A DNA stretch of 64,000 nucleotides from a virus, in IMG/VR virus record IMGVR_UViG_3300032783_000063, positions 1 through 64,000 of that record; one strand, written 5' to 3'. This document shows, piece by piece, positions 10,601-18,130 of the stretch. Made by a program: the position numbers and the translations under genes. Every line of letters begins with the position of its first letter. Position 1 is the first letter of the stretch. Below the pieces are notes generated by a model, which had not been told where the DNA came from, did no database searches, and saw only the letters and a list, made by a program, of their open reading frames with translations.

Positions 10601-11033
10601 CCTGGTCCGTGTATGACAGTACGGCGGTGACGCTTACTGCATCCCCGGCAGCGGCGGCATCCCCGGCGGAAGCCGGCGCCGACCTCCGGTCAGCCGCGCC
10701 TGCCAGGTCCGTGAACGTGACGGCGTCTGCCGCTAGCAGGACGTCCGCCCCCGCGACCGTTTCCGTGACCGGGGCGGCGACTGGCGGCGGCCACAGCGTC
10801 TCTGCGGATCCAGCCGTGTCTGACGGCGTGAAATACAGCAGCAGAACGTCCGTGGCCGCAGCCGTATCGGCCCACGGCATCAGCGTGTCGGCAGCCGCGC
10901 CACTGTCGGCCAGCGGGATATCAGCTTCGGTCAGCTGCTGGACGTCAGCGCCGCCAGCCAGGTCAGCAGGCAGGCTGAGGATGGCGGTCAGCGTGTCGGC
11001 GGCGGCGGCGGGGTCGGGCTGGTAGTAAACCAT
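7656..11033 (-). CDS. Giant Ala/Asp-rich repeat protein, probable virion fibre
   Basis: 1125 residues with an ATG start preceded by GGGAGGG. Most of the protein is dozens of degenerate 15-25 residue units ending in forms such as DTAAAADTL, DSGAAADTLMP or DLAGAAE, with alternating short beta-like and Ala-rich helical stretches. Around residues 560-800 the repeats stop and a beta-sandwich-like domain appears (ITLDRDIADGDTIAVAW, TITWSAPAAGAAVICG). Repeats then resume to residue about 1075, followed by a short Gly/Val-rich tail. No catalytic motif is visible. The position between fibre genes and its regular architecture suggest a long extended surface fibre, possibly the substrate of the glycosyltransferases in the operon. 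That role is inference. Confidence 0.6.
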   Translation of the reverse strand: MVYYQPDPAAAADTLTAILSLPADLAGGADVQQLTEADIPLADSGAAADTLMPWADTAAATDVLLLYFTPSDTAGSAETLWPPPVAAPVTETVAGADVLLAADAVTFTDLAGAADRRSAPASAGDAAAAGDAVSVTAVLSYTDQAGQVEGLRPLADVGGAADRLTVGALAVPFADSGAAADTLMPASASVALADAGAAREAINLWLERGAAADRLRLANTLSFAEQAAAAEDAAAIPFSELDAAAAAELLSAEVAAAFPEQAAAADAAGLTDPGAAAEALHVSLSVTPADAAAAAETLASQPTPAPADAAAGTDDLTSVTAFAGLPETAAGAETLRGPSDLIQAENLQDDLLDQAAAYITSEADEPQQEPAAALDALTYSLTLFVPQSDLAAAADLIAYITCDIPFGSDLAAAGDGLLSAEFPVYADAAAAADILALNAGAGIADQGAALTDAVPAVTAAADDQAGAAETVISLAAVPVADTAAGTDTPAASAAVPVRDPAAAADAEAPAATVASLPDCGSAAETLVVNVLQSDQAAAADTLSVTTVVPLADKAAAADLTEKTPFTAGGAAAATPAATLDITLDRDIADGDTIAVAWGTDSDQTVAAATDTAGQPWTFYNLNITGRSCGFFIAGCVQGATAGDTITITWSAPAAGAAVICGIPAATRILAVDAAAGTGSPASATPAETTGPLAYQNEICLGVIAADGAGGTSLDEQDGAVLLEQDGTGLTLEGGGTSPAAPSWPQMGDQQYISAGGTWVTAYSMLPGSTVASQTLSASITSAPWGAAVLTFYYEIAQDLAAGAERTPDVAVTSGVPDRAAAAELLVLQKTGTDTAGAADTTLTTVTSAADEAAAVTDEFSYVVSILLADLAGAGDLLTSDAGPVVSDTAAAGETDLAGTDAETAEAAAVAEAFSSIVAVSLADLAGAAEASAAAADGASAADTAAAGDTVTVPVSGIAFPEAAGVLDGFAYITITSELDDIAAVTEAYDGSQVTPPGVFDAGGATEALVLAGTAVAVDDTAAALEYLAGQNRLHDAAAVAESLAMPGAAAAAADAVAATDRFLRRIWVYVPVAGPVHGGSVTGPVQDSTVTGPPPPVPGTQEIFCEDWTVLDQENDDGGLETEAP

Positions 11034-11096
11034 CCGGCCCTCCCGCCGCGGCCGCTGTGACCGCGCTCAGGGGCGGCGGCCCGGGTTAAGCCTGGA

Positions 11097-11801
11097 TCAG
11101 GTCGTGCCGAGGGTCCCGGACCCGGACGGGTATCCGAAGGAGATCGTCTCGGTGGCGGTCCATGTCTGCAGGGTTGCCTTGGTGCCCTGGCTGGATACGC
11201 CCCGGTTGAAAAACACCTCGTTGGCGCCAAGACCGGTGGCGGTGACCCCGTCAGCGTTCCAGTTGTCGGTGCCGAACTCGGCCCACGCGAAGTTCGCCAC
11301 GCCGCCGCCGAACGCGGCGGTAAAAGTCAGCGTGGCCGGGACGATGCCGGTGTTGATGACGGGCGCGCCGGATACGAGCTTGTAGTAGCTGGTGGTGGAT
11401 GCGCCGCCGGTGTCGCCGACGAGGGCGGTCTGGGTGGATGCGGCGGCGGTGTTGGAGGTGCCGACGCCGATCCGGCCGTACGCCGCCCCGAATTTGTTCG
11501 TCACCGACGTTCCGGCGATGCCGCCAAGGAGGATCACCCACCCGGTGGAGACGATCAGGTTGCAGTCGTCTTCCTGTGTTTCCAGGTAGGTTTTCACGCC
11601 GAGCTTGTCGAAATGGACGTGGGTTGGCTCCCATGCGGGCGAGAGCTCGGCGGCGTGCCGCCGCCACCTGGCGTCTGTCCACTGGGTCTGCTCCGCATCC
11701 CAGCGTCGCACGTTGAAGCTGGTGCTCACCGAGGCGTGCTCGCGGGCGACCGTGCCGACGCCTACGCCTAGCCTTTCTCCGCCTGTCGCCACATCGGGCA
11801 T
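11097..11801 (-). CDS. Putative phage structural protein (beta-rich)
   Basis: 234 residues. I use ATG 11799-11801 because GAGAGGACATC precedes it; a frame extending to 11858 would include non-protein-like residues. The protein is rich in Gly, Thr, Val and aromatic residues. It has a charged N-terminal third (WDAEQTQWTDARWRRHAAEL, HVHFDKLGVKTYLE) and a beta-rich C-terminal half ending FGYPSGSGTLGTT. This composition is usual for minor tail or tip proteins, but no family is recognised. It lies between the last glycosyltransferase and the Ala-rich repeat protein, in the same direction. Confidence 0.6.
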   Translation of the reverse strand: MPDVATGGERLGVGVGTVAREHASVSTSFNVRRWDAEQTQWTDARWRRHAAELSPAWEPTHVHFDKLGVKTYLETQEDDCNLIVSTGWVILLGGIAGTSVTNKFGAAYGRIGVGTSNTAAASTQTALVGDTGGASTTSYYKLVSGAPVINTGIVPATLTFTAAFGGGVANFAWAEFGTDNWNADGVTATGLGANEVFFNRGVSSQGTKATLQTWTATETISFGYPSGSGTLGTT

Positions 11802-11883
11802 GGTTGATGTCCTCTCAGGATTTACGGGAACTCCAAGACCCGCGTTGTGGCCGGTCAAGGTCAGTGGTTGATGTCTGGCTGGT

Positions 11884-12543
11884 TCAGATGTCAGGCCAGC
11901 CGGGGGACAGGTCCGCGACGCGTGGTTTGCCGGTCCCGATCCACAGCTCGGCGGCGATGCGCTCTGAGTCCGGCAGCACCGATACGGGCGTGATGTCCAC
12001 TTCCGGCAGCGGCGGCAGGCCCGCGATGTAGTCGCTGCGTGCCCACCAGAAATTGCCGGAGAAATGGTCGCCGGCGTCGATGGTCATGGTGATGTGGCCG
12101 GCGGTCCGGGTCATGCCGGCGGTCAGCCAGTTGCACCCGGCCGCGTCGGCGCCCTCGCCGAGGAGGCGCACGCAGTCCCGCCACCGGCCGACCACGCGGC
12201 TGGTCATGTGCTCCCGCCGGCGCGTCCGGTACTCGTCCGGTGATGCGGCGCCTTTGGTGTGGCAGTACAGCACCGCCGCAGGCTCGGGAGCGTTTATGCA
12301 CCATTGCCGCAGCGCTTCCAGGGTGACCTGCTCGTAGCCTTCGTCCGCAGTCGCGCACCGGTCCCAGCCGGGCAGTGCCTGGCACAGCCACCCTGCGGCG
12401 TCCCGCCGGTTCTGCGGCTGGCCGACCAGGCCGACTGCGGGCATGACCGGGAACTGCGCCGCCAGCAGCGCCGCCGCATGCGCGGCAGCGGGGACCCGCC
12501 AGGTACCGTCCGCCCACAGATGGTAAAAGTGGGCGATGTTCAC
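11884..12543 (-). CDS. Putative glycosyltransferase-like protein
   Basis: 219 residues with a GTG start directly after the stop of the upstream gene. The sequence begins MNIAHFYHLWADGTW and contains AAVLYCHTKGAAS near the middle, followed by WLTAGMTRTAGHITMTIDAGDHFSGNFWW and ADYI-like text. The HTKG element and the later Gly-Asn-Phe-Trp-Trp segment recall the rhamnan-synthesis-F / LPS-biosynthesis type of GT-A-like proteins, which often precede a variable sugar site. Its position at the end of the glycosyltransferase run supports a sugar-transfer role. The family call is tentative. Confidence 0.5.
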   Translation of the reverse strand: MNIAHFYHLWADGTWRVPAAAHAAALLAAQFPVMPAVGLVGQPQNRRDAAGWLCQALPGWDRCATADEGYEQVTLEALRQWCINAPEPAAVLYCHTKGAASPDEYRTRRREHMTSRVVGRWRDCVRLLGEGADAAGCNWLTAGMTRTAGHITMTIDAGDHFSGNFWWARSDYIAGLPPLPEVDITPVSVLPDSERIAAELWIGTGKPRVADLSPGWPDI

Positions 12544-12852
12544 TTACGGGCGCCGGCCGGGCGGACGCCCGGGAGGCGCCTTCACAGCCGGCGGCGTCAC
12601 CGCAGGCTGCGGAGCGGGCGCAGGTACAGGCGGAGGCTCCTGCCGGATCTCCGCAGCCGGCTGCACGGCAGGCCGGACTTCTGCCCGGGCCTCCGGGGCG
12701 GCCTTCACCTCAACGCCCCGGCCGGCGGCGATCAGCGACTCCGCGTGCATATCGTCGAACACGCCCACCTCGCCTGCGGGCGGGTACGTCCGCCACTGGA
12801 CCCCGTCGAAGTAGGCGCCCTCAGTGCCGACGTTCAGCCGGACAGCCTTCAA
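12544..12852 (-). CDS. Small protein with Pro/Ala-rich tail
   Basis: About 102 residues. I choose TTG 12850-12852, preceded by GGGAG, which overlaps the TGA of the upstream gene (TTGA). The first 45 residues are folded-looking (AVRLNVGTEGAYFDGVQW, GEVGVFDDMHAESLIAAG) and resemble small phage proteins placed near capsid or tail genes. The rest is a Pro/Ala/Glu-rich linker ending PPGRPPGRRP. No function is recognised. Confidence 0.55.
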   Translation of the reverse strand: MKAVRLNVGTEGAYFDGVQWRTYPPAGEVGVFDDMHAESLIAAGRGVEVKAAPEARAEVRPAVQPAAEIRQEPPPVPAPAPQPAVTPPAVKAPPGRPPGRRP

Positions 12853-13142
12853 TTTGTGCTCCCATCCCAGGTGGTCAGGCCGGAGGCGACGGTGGCCAGC
12901 GCGACCGGCCGGTCTTTCACGCAGTGCAGGTGCGCCCACCTGCCGTTCATCCGCAGTCCGAGCCGCTGCCCTGGTGCCAGCGGCTCACCGCAGGAACACC
13001 GCGGCGGCTGATGCTGGGACCCGCCCGGCAGCGAGCATGCGGTGCACACCCACCGGCGGCCGCGCCGCACCACAGCATGCCCGGCCTTAACGTCATGCCC
13101 GCACCCGGCCGGCCCGGACTGGCGGGCTTCCCTGGTCGGCAT
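12849..13142 (-). CDS. Small zinc-binding Cys-rich protein
   Basis: 97 residues; ATG immediately follows the TAG of the upstream gene. Two Cys pairs are visible (VCTACSLPGG and CSCGEPL) plus an upstream GCGHDVKAGH and a late HLHC, enough for one or two zinc sites. The middle has GQRLGLRMNGRWAH. Such small treble-clef-like proteins are common in actinophages, but no exact family is recognised. It is translationally coupled on both sides within the glycosyltransferase run. Confidence 0.55.
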   Translation of the reverse strand: MPTREARQSGPAGCGHDVKAGHAVVRRGRRWVCTACSLPGGSQHQPPRCSCGEPLAPGQRLGLRMNGRWAHLHCVKDRPVALATVASGLTTWDGSTN

Positions 13143-14219
13143 CTACAGGAGTTCCCGGTACACGCCGGCCCACCTGTGCCAGTTCGCCTCGATCGTGTGC
13201 GCCCGGGCGACCTCACGGGCCTTCACGCTCATTTCCTCCCGCGCCGCATGGTCATTGGCGAGCTCGCGGAGCCGCCGCCCCCAGTCGCCGGGCCTGCGGA
13301 TCAGGTACCCGGTCACCCCGTCGACCATGACATCCCGGTACGCCTCGCAATCCGACGCCAGCGCCGGAATACCCAGGGCAAAATATTCCAGAAGCTTGAT
13401 GCCGGATTTGCTGGCATCGAACACTGTCCCGGTCAGCGGCGCGAGGCCGATGTCAAAGTCCAGCTGCCGGTAATACGCCAGCGACTCATCCGCCGGCACC
13501 CATTCCGTGAACCGGCACCGGCGGCCGATCTCATCGGAGAAGTCGCAGCCGACTAGATGTAGTTCAGCTTTCGGGTGGCCGTCGATGAACTCCCGCAAAG
13601 GCTCGGTGATCATCTTGATGTCCGGGCCGTGGGAGCCGCCGCCCGCCCAGCCGACCACCAGTTTCTTCCGGTGCCGGTTCCGTTCCAGGGTCAGCAGGCC
13701 GCCGGGGACGCAGTTGGGGAGGACCCGGATCTCCGGGCAGCCCAGTTTCCGGTACACCTCGGCGAGCGGTTCCGTGGATACGGTGACGATGTCGGCGATC
13801 CTGGCCGCATGGGCGACGACGTCCTGCATGACGTTCTGCCGGTAGGTGGCGAGCGTCCACCGTTCCTCCGGCACGGAGAAAATATCGTCGTCGGTTTCGT
13901 AGACGAGCCGGTGCCGCAGCCGCAGGTTCCGCCACGGTCTGAGGGCGGTCTGCTTGTCGAGCCGCTGCGCGGTGATGATCCGGTAGTCGTCGGCGGCCTG
14001 CGGCGGCACCCCCGCCCGCCATTGTGTTTTCCAGCCGTGCCTGCCGAGCTCGGCGAGGGGAACGATCACCCGGTACCAGCCGCAGCCGGACGGGCCTGAG
14101 CTGCCCGGCACCCACCGGACCGTCTCGGAGTCGATGAGCTCGCCGCTGCTGCTGCCTGCGGCCATGTAGGAGGCCACGTAGTCGTGGACGCCCCAGACGC
14201 TCCCGGCCAGGTCGCTCAC
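13143..14219 (-). CDS. GT4-type (GT-B) glycosyltransferase
   Basis: 358 residues with a GTG start and GAAGGAGCC upstream. The C-terminal half is typical of GT-B retaining glycosyltransferases of family 4: KLVVGWAGGGSHG at the start of the nucleotide-sugar domain, HLVGCDF, then SGIKLLEYFALGIPALASD containing the E-x7-E-like donor-binding stretch, and a closing DGVTGYLI. The N-terminal half has RHRLVYETDDDIF and VSTEPLAEVYRKLG. The donor and acceptor sugars cannot be read from the sequence. It sits next to a GT2 gene in a coupled operon inside a phage structural block, so a virion protein is the likely acceptor (inference). Confidence 0.82.
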   Translation of the reverse strand: MSDLAGSVWGVHDYVASYMAAGSSSGELIDSETVRWVPGSSGPSGCGWYRVIVPLAELGRHGWKTQWRAGVPPQAADDYRIITAQRLDKQTALRPWRNLRLRHRLVYETDDDIFSVPEERWTLATYRQNVMQDVVAHAARIADIVTVSTEPLAEVYRKLGCPEIRVLPNCVPGGLLTLERNRHRKKLVVGWAGGGSHGPDIKMITEPLREFIDGHPKAELHLVGCDFSDEIGRRCRFTEWVPADESLAYYRQLDFDIGLAPLTGTVFDASKSGIKLLEYFALGIPALASDCEAYRDVMVDGVTGYLIRRPGDWGRRLRELANDHAAREEMSVKAREVARAHTIEANWHRWAGVYRELL

Positions 14220-14229
14220 GGCGGCTCCT

Positions 14230-14826
14230 TCAGGGCCAGACGTCTATGGTCTCGGCGGGGACGGCGACGAACCCGGCCCGGGCGTTCAGCCATGCGGATA
14301 CCAGTTCCCAGTCCTCCCCCGCAGACGGCGGCCCCCACGTGGCCACGTCGGCGAGGTCGGCCCAGTGGAGGATCATGGGAGTGCCGACCGTCCCGAACGC
14401 GGGCATCTCCCCTCCGATGACCGTCGCCCCGCCGTCCGGGCCGTGGCTGACCATCCTGGACACTGCGAACCGTGCTCCGGGGGCGGCCAGGAGCGCGGCA
14501 GCGAGGACCTGCAGATGGTCCGGCCGGTAGGCGTCGTCGTCGTCCAGGTAGGCGATCAGGCCGCCTTCGGCGACTTCGAGGCCGCGCCGCCGGGCCGGGC
14601 CGCCCCAGTGCTCGGTGGTGTCGTGCTCGTCCAGGCAGGTGAACGTGACCTGATGCCGGGGATTCGATGCTTCCAGGACGGCCTGGCCGAGATCCCAGTC
14701 GGGGCCGTCGGACACGATCACATGCTCCACCGATGGCCAGGTCTGCGCGGCGACCGACGGAATGCACCGTTTCAGCAGCAGGTCATGCCTGTGCCAGGTC
14801 GGCGTGATCACCGAGATCAGCGGCAT
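14230..14826 (-). CDS. GT2 family glycosyltransferase
   Basis: 198 residues; ATG 14824-14826 overlaps the upstream stop as TGATG. It has the classical GT-A start PLISVITPTWHRHDLLLKR, then EHVIVSDGPD and the metal-binding LIAYLDDDDAYRPDHL. The late EDWELVSAWLNA matches the ED catalytic-base region of GT2 enzymes. It is a close paralogue of the gene at 26605-27255: 47 bases are identical between 14513-14559 and 26960-27006. It is also related to the gene at 18819-19478. It is short for GT2, so probably a minimal catalytic domain acting in the cytoplasm on a soluble acceptor. Confidence 0.85.
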   Translation of the reverse strand: MPLISVITPTWHRHDLLLKRCIPSVAAQTWPSVEHVIVSDGPDWDLGQAVLEASNPRHQVTFTCLDEHDTTEHWGGPARRRGLEVAEGGLIAYLDDDDAYRPDHLQVLAAALLAAPGARFAVSRMVSHGPDGGATVIGGEMPAFGTVGTPMILHWADLADVATWGPPSAGEDWELVSAWLNARAGFVAVPAETIDVWP

Positions 14827-15989
14827 CACAGCGGCAGCGCCCCGGCCAGCCGCTGCCTGGCGGCGAGCATGCCCTGATCCCACCGGGGTTTCGACGTGTC
14901 CAGGACCATTTCCAGGTCAGTCCTGCTGACTGTCACCCGCGCAGGCTGCATCGGCGCCGGCGTGCTGGCGGCCAGGACTTTCGCGCAGTCCCGGACCCAC
15001 GCTGCGCCGAGGACGCCGATGCGGGTATCCCGCCACGGCCCGTGTTCCAGGCTCCCGTAAACCATCCCCGCCGCGTCCAGCACCGTCTCCGCGCCGCTGA
15101 GATCGACGTCGTCGAGAGCGGCGGTGAACGGGAGTGTATCCCGCATCCCCCGTGTCTCCGCCGCCAGGTCACGGCTGAGGGTGTGCGTGTTGCGTTCCTG
15201 CCACACCAGCGGCCGACCGTACCGCACCGACCAGCCGAACTCGCGCATCACCCGCTGCGCGACATACGACGCCCAGATGTCGTCGTAGCGGCCCGCGCCG
15301 GGCAGCATCGTCATCACCGGCAGCAGATCCCGGGCGAACGCCGTGTTCTGCGAGTTGAACGGCGCGTAGGTACCCGGGGCGACAGCGAGCCCCGCCGCTG
15401 CGGCGGGGGACACGCCCGTGCACAGCGGCCGGGCGGCGATCCGGGTCACCGCGTCAATGTCCGGGTCGCCGAGCCACAGCCCGGCCGATACCCCAACCCG
15501 GATGCCGCTGCCGTAGCCCACGGCCGGCGCCCTGTCCGGATGCCATAGCTCGTGCGGGAACCCGCGGTGATGCACCGGCGGGATCAGGAAACCGCCCGGG
15601 TCTGCCCACCTGCCGCCCAGCACCAGCCCCGAGAACGACCGCGACAGGTCCTCAGCGAAATCATCGAAATACCTGCGGTCCAGCGGGATATTGTCGTCGT
15701 CGATCATGACGACGATCGAGGCGCCGTGTTTCACCGCCTCGAGCAGGCCGATGGACCTGCGGCCAGTGCACCGCCAGCCCAGCAGCTCCGAGGACTCGTA
15801 TCCGAGCTTATGCTGATCCTCGTCGCTGTAATACACCATGCTGCCGTTGCGCTCGCAGAACGCGCGGATCTCATCGTGAGGGGCCTGCTCGTCGCCGATC
15901 ACATAGAACGGGACGTCCGGGCCGATTTCCCGGTACCAGCCGAGAACTTCGGGAACCTGGATGGTGGTGGTGACCAGCGCGATGCTCAC
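14826..15989 (-). CDS. STELLO/RGP-like GT-A glycosyltransferase
   Basis: 387 residues with a GTG start overlapping the preceding TGA (GTGA). It starts SIALVTTTIQVPEVLGWY and has PFYVIGDEQAPH, YYSDEDQHKLGY and the metal-site-like VMIDDDNIPLDRRY. A later FNSQNTAFARDLLP and GRYDDIWASYVAQRV follow. This arrangement resembles the STELLO / reversibly-glycosylated-protein type of GT-A proteins, which also carry a DDDN-like motif. The exact family is tentative, but a nucleotide-sugar-dependent enzyme is likely. It belongs to the coupled glycosyltransferase operon. Confidence 0.65.
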   Translation of the reverse strand: MSIALVTTTIQVPEVLGWYREIGPDVPFYVIGDEQAPHDEIRAFCERNGSMVYYSDEDQHKLGYESSELLGWRCTGRRSIGLLEAVKHGASIVVMIDDDNIPLDRRYFDDFAEDLSRSFSGLVLGGRWADPGGFLIPPVHHRGFPHELWHPDRAPAVGYGSGIRVGVSAGLWLGDPDIDAVTRIAARPLCTGVSPAAAAGLAVAPGTYAPFNSQNTAFARDLLPVMTMLPGAGRYDDIWASYVAQRVMREFGWSVRYGRPLVWQERNTHTLSRDLAAETRGMRDTLPFTAALDDVDLSGAETVLDAAGMVYGSLEHGPWRDTRIGVLGAAWVRDCAKVLAASTPAPMQPARVTVSRTDLEMVLDTSKPRWDQGMLAARQRLAGALPL

Positions 15990-16684
15990 CGCAGCGCCGC
16001 CAGCCGGGCGGCGTCCTCAGCCCGCCACGTGGTGTAAGGCTCACTGTAGAATTCGGCGCAGCGGATCCCGCCGCGGCCTTCCCGGTAGGTGTCGTCGCCG
16101 TTGCGGCCGGTCAGGTCGAACCGGTCCTGATACACGTAGATACCAGGCCTGGTGATCACGCCCGCGGCGAGGCCGACGTCCTGGAACCAGGTGTCCACTG
16201 CGGGAAGCGGGCACAGCCGGCCGAGCACGGCAAGGACGTCCGCGTGGACGACGGGAAAACAGGTGAGGCCGGGAATGTTGCCGTCCGTCCAGATGATCGT
16301 CCCGGCGGGCTGGGCGCGGACGATGTCGTCCCAGCCTTCTGTCTGCATGATCGCGTCGTCGTTCCATGGTGTCATGGTCCATTCGCCGTCCGCGAGCCCG
16401 AGCAGCGCAGCATGGTAGCGGGCACTTTCCGCATATCCGAACCGGTACGGGGCCTGCCAGATTGCGTCCGCAGACGCAGCAGCGGCAGCCCTGGCTGTTT
16501 CCGGGTCGTCCGGGTCGCAGGCCACCAGGATGTCCAGGAGGTCAGGGCGGGCGGCGCGGTCCCGCAGCGACGTGATTGATTCGGTGAGCATGGCGGCCCG
16601 GCGGCGGGACGGGACGGTAACTGAGATAACCCCCGGCCTGTGTTCCGCTGCTGGCCGGAGTGCCAGCGGGATCATCTCAGTCAC
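15986..16684 (-). CDS. GT2-like glycosyltransferase
   Basis: About 232 residues. GTG 16682-16684 overlaps the end of the upstream gene by 8 bases; ATG 16673-16675 is an alternative. Features seen: VISVTVPSRRRAAMLTE at the start, LDILVACDPDDPET, then WTMTPWNDDAIMQTEGWDD, which takes the place of the usual DDD metal motif (here NDDA). A closing block around WFQDVGLAAGVI could supply the base. This looks like a diverged GT-A fold. Its place between a GT17-like and a STELLO-like gene supports sugar transfer. Confidence 0.6.
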   Translation of the reverse strand: MTEMIPLALRPAAEHRPGVISVTVPSRRRAAMLTESITSLRDRAARPDLLDILVACDPDDPETARAAAAASADAIWQAPYRFGYAESARYHAALLGLADGEWTMTPWNDDAIMQTEGWDDIVRAQPAGTIIWTDGNIPGLTCFPVVHADVLAVLGRLCPLPAVDTWFQDVGLAAGVITRPGIYVYQDRFDLTGRNGDDTYREGRGGIRCAEFYSEPYTTWRAEDAARLAALR

Positions 16685-17450
16685 GGGGCCGGAACCATCC
16701 TGGCGGGCAGCGCCGCTCGAACACCCACTGCGGCCACGTCTCATCCACGTCCACCGGGGTCAGCCAGGGGGACGGCTGACCGTACCTCTCGCCGAAACAG
16801 TTCTGTCCCGCCCGGTACAGGTCGTTCGCGAGCGCGTTCTCGACCAGCGGGTTCCCGTCGGTATGACAGTGCGCGGCCATTTTCGTCCTGACGGCCGCCT
16901 CTCCCCCGAGCCAGGTCAGATGCTTCCCGGCCTTTGCGATCACCGACGGGCTGGCCTGCCCACGCTCCCGGGCCGTCCAGAACGATCCGATCATCCCGGC
17001 GGGGAAAACCGGGGATGTGCGCAGTGATTCCTTCCACAGCCAGTCAACGGAGAACATGCAGGTGTCCATCTCCATCACCGCCGGGCCACCTGCTGTGAGG
17101 GCGGTGATCGTGGCGGGTGACGGTATCTCGTCGGCGTCCGCGAGAATAACCAGATCATCACCGGCGGCGGCGGCCAGCCCGGCGGCTATCTGGTCTCGCT
17201 GGGCGTGTTCCCGGTCCCACGGGTTCGCGGTGTCCGGCAGATCCTCCGCCACCACATGAATGATCTTGCCGAGCCATGGGCTGAACCGGTCCTGGTTCTC
17301 CGCGAACATCAGCGGTTTCGGGTGGCCCTGATGGTCGGTGCGTGCCTCGACGAGGACATGCCGGTACACCGGCGACTCGTCGAGCTCGGTGAGACGGCAT
17401 TCGAGGATGTCCAGCTCGTCGCGGAACAGGAACGTGTCGAAGATCCTCAC
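16677..17450 (-). CDS. GT17-like glycosyltransferase
   Basis: 257 residues. GTG 17448-17450 overlaps the upstream TGA (GTGA). The start VRIFDTFLFRDELDILECRL matches the entry of family GT17 (beta-1,4-N-acetylglucosaminyltransferase III type), where a D-x-F-x-x-x-E-L-D-x-L-E pattern is conserved. RDQIAAGL and the DLVILADADEIPSP metal motif (DADE) follow, then VFPAGMIGSFWTARERG and GWHC-like text. GT17 members are known in bacteria, including some phages and prophages, but are uncommon. Donor and acceptor are unknown; a soluble enzyme modifying virion proteins is inferred from context. Confidence 0.75.
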   Translation of the reverse strand: MRIFDTFLFRDELDILECRLTELDESPVYRHVLVEARTDHQGHPKPLMFAENQDRFSPWLGKIIHVVAEDLPDTANPWDREHAQRDQIAAGLAAAAGDDLVILADADEIPSPATITALTAGGPAVMEMDTCMFSVDWLWKESLRTSPVFPAGMIGSFWTARERGQASPSVIAKAGKHLTWLGGEAAVRTKMAAHCHTDGNPLVENALANDLYRAGQNCFGERYGQPSPWLTPVDVDETWPQWVFERRCPPGWFRPRD

Positions 17451-18130
17451 CGGGGCAGGCTGTCCCGGAGCCGGGCCAGGTCTGCGGGCCACCGCTGGCA
17501 CAGGAACTCGTCATAGGTTCTGCGGTCAGTCCCGGCGGCTTCGAGGGCCAGCATCCGCGCATACCCGTCATCCGCTGCGGCTTTCCCCGCTGACGGATGC
17601 AGGTGCTCGATGAGCACGTCCGGGCGGTACTGCAGGTTCCCGATGTCAGTCCCCAGTTGTTTCCAGAAGGCGTCGACATACAGGTGGGTCAGTCCCGGCG
17701 GGCACATGTAGCCGAGCCTGCGGACCAGCGCGGCAGACATGACCACAGCGGTCGGGAGTTCCTCCCCCCGCAGGCCGTCGTCGCCGTAGGCAACCCCCGG
17801 CCGGGTGATGAGCGCGTCCGTCAAGGTCTTGTCCCATCCGGGCGTGCGGGGCCGGTGGTCGTCGCCGAGGAACCCGACCGCCGGGAACACGGCGGCAAGG
17901 CCAGGGGCGACCATGTTGAGGACCGGCCCCGGCCCGCGCGGCCCGCTGATGACCGCTACCTGTGCCATCTGCCACCGGGACAGCCGGGCATAGCCGTCTG
18001 CGTGCGGGTCGTCAGCGTCGGCGACTACCAGGAGCATGGCGGCGGCTGTGACCTGCGGCCACAGCCTGATGAGCTCGGCGGCGCTGTGCGGCCTGCCGCG
18101 TGATGGGCAGATCATCACCAGTTGGGTCAA
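17447..18130 (-). CDS. GT2-like glycosyltransferase
   Basis: 227 residues with a TTG start in a TTGA overlap with the previous gene. It starts VMICPSRGRPHSAAELI and has MLLVVADADDPHADGY and a metal-site-like FLGDDHRPRTPGWD. It then has GVAYGDDGLRGEELPTAVVM and a DAFWKQLG helix. This is the pattern of short GT-A proteins found in phage genomes. No substrate can be named. Confidence 0.65.
   Translation of the reverse strand: MTQLVMICPSRGRPHSAAELIRLWPQVTAAAMLLVVADADDPHADGYARLSRWQMAQVAVISGPRGPGPVLNMVAPGLAAVFPAVGFLGDDHRPRTPGWDKTLTDALITRPGVAYGDDGLRGEELPTAVVMSAALVRRLGYMCPPGLTHLYVDAFWKQLGTDIGNLQYRPDVLIEHLHPSAGKAAADDGYARMLALEAAGTDRRTYDEFLCQRWPADLARLRDSLPR

Noticed and set aside
9955-11025. Plus-strand Ala/Ser-rich frame of 356 residues opposite the Ala-rich repeat gene
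   Set aside because: It is the mirror of a GC-rich repeat in another frame, with no ribosome site or motif; the minus-strand protein has a better start and regular units.
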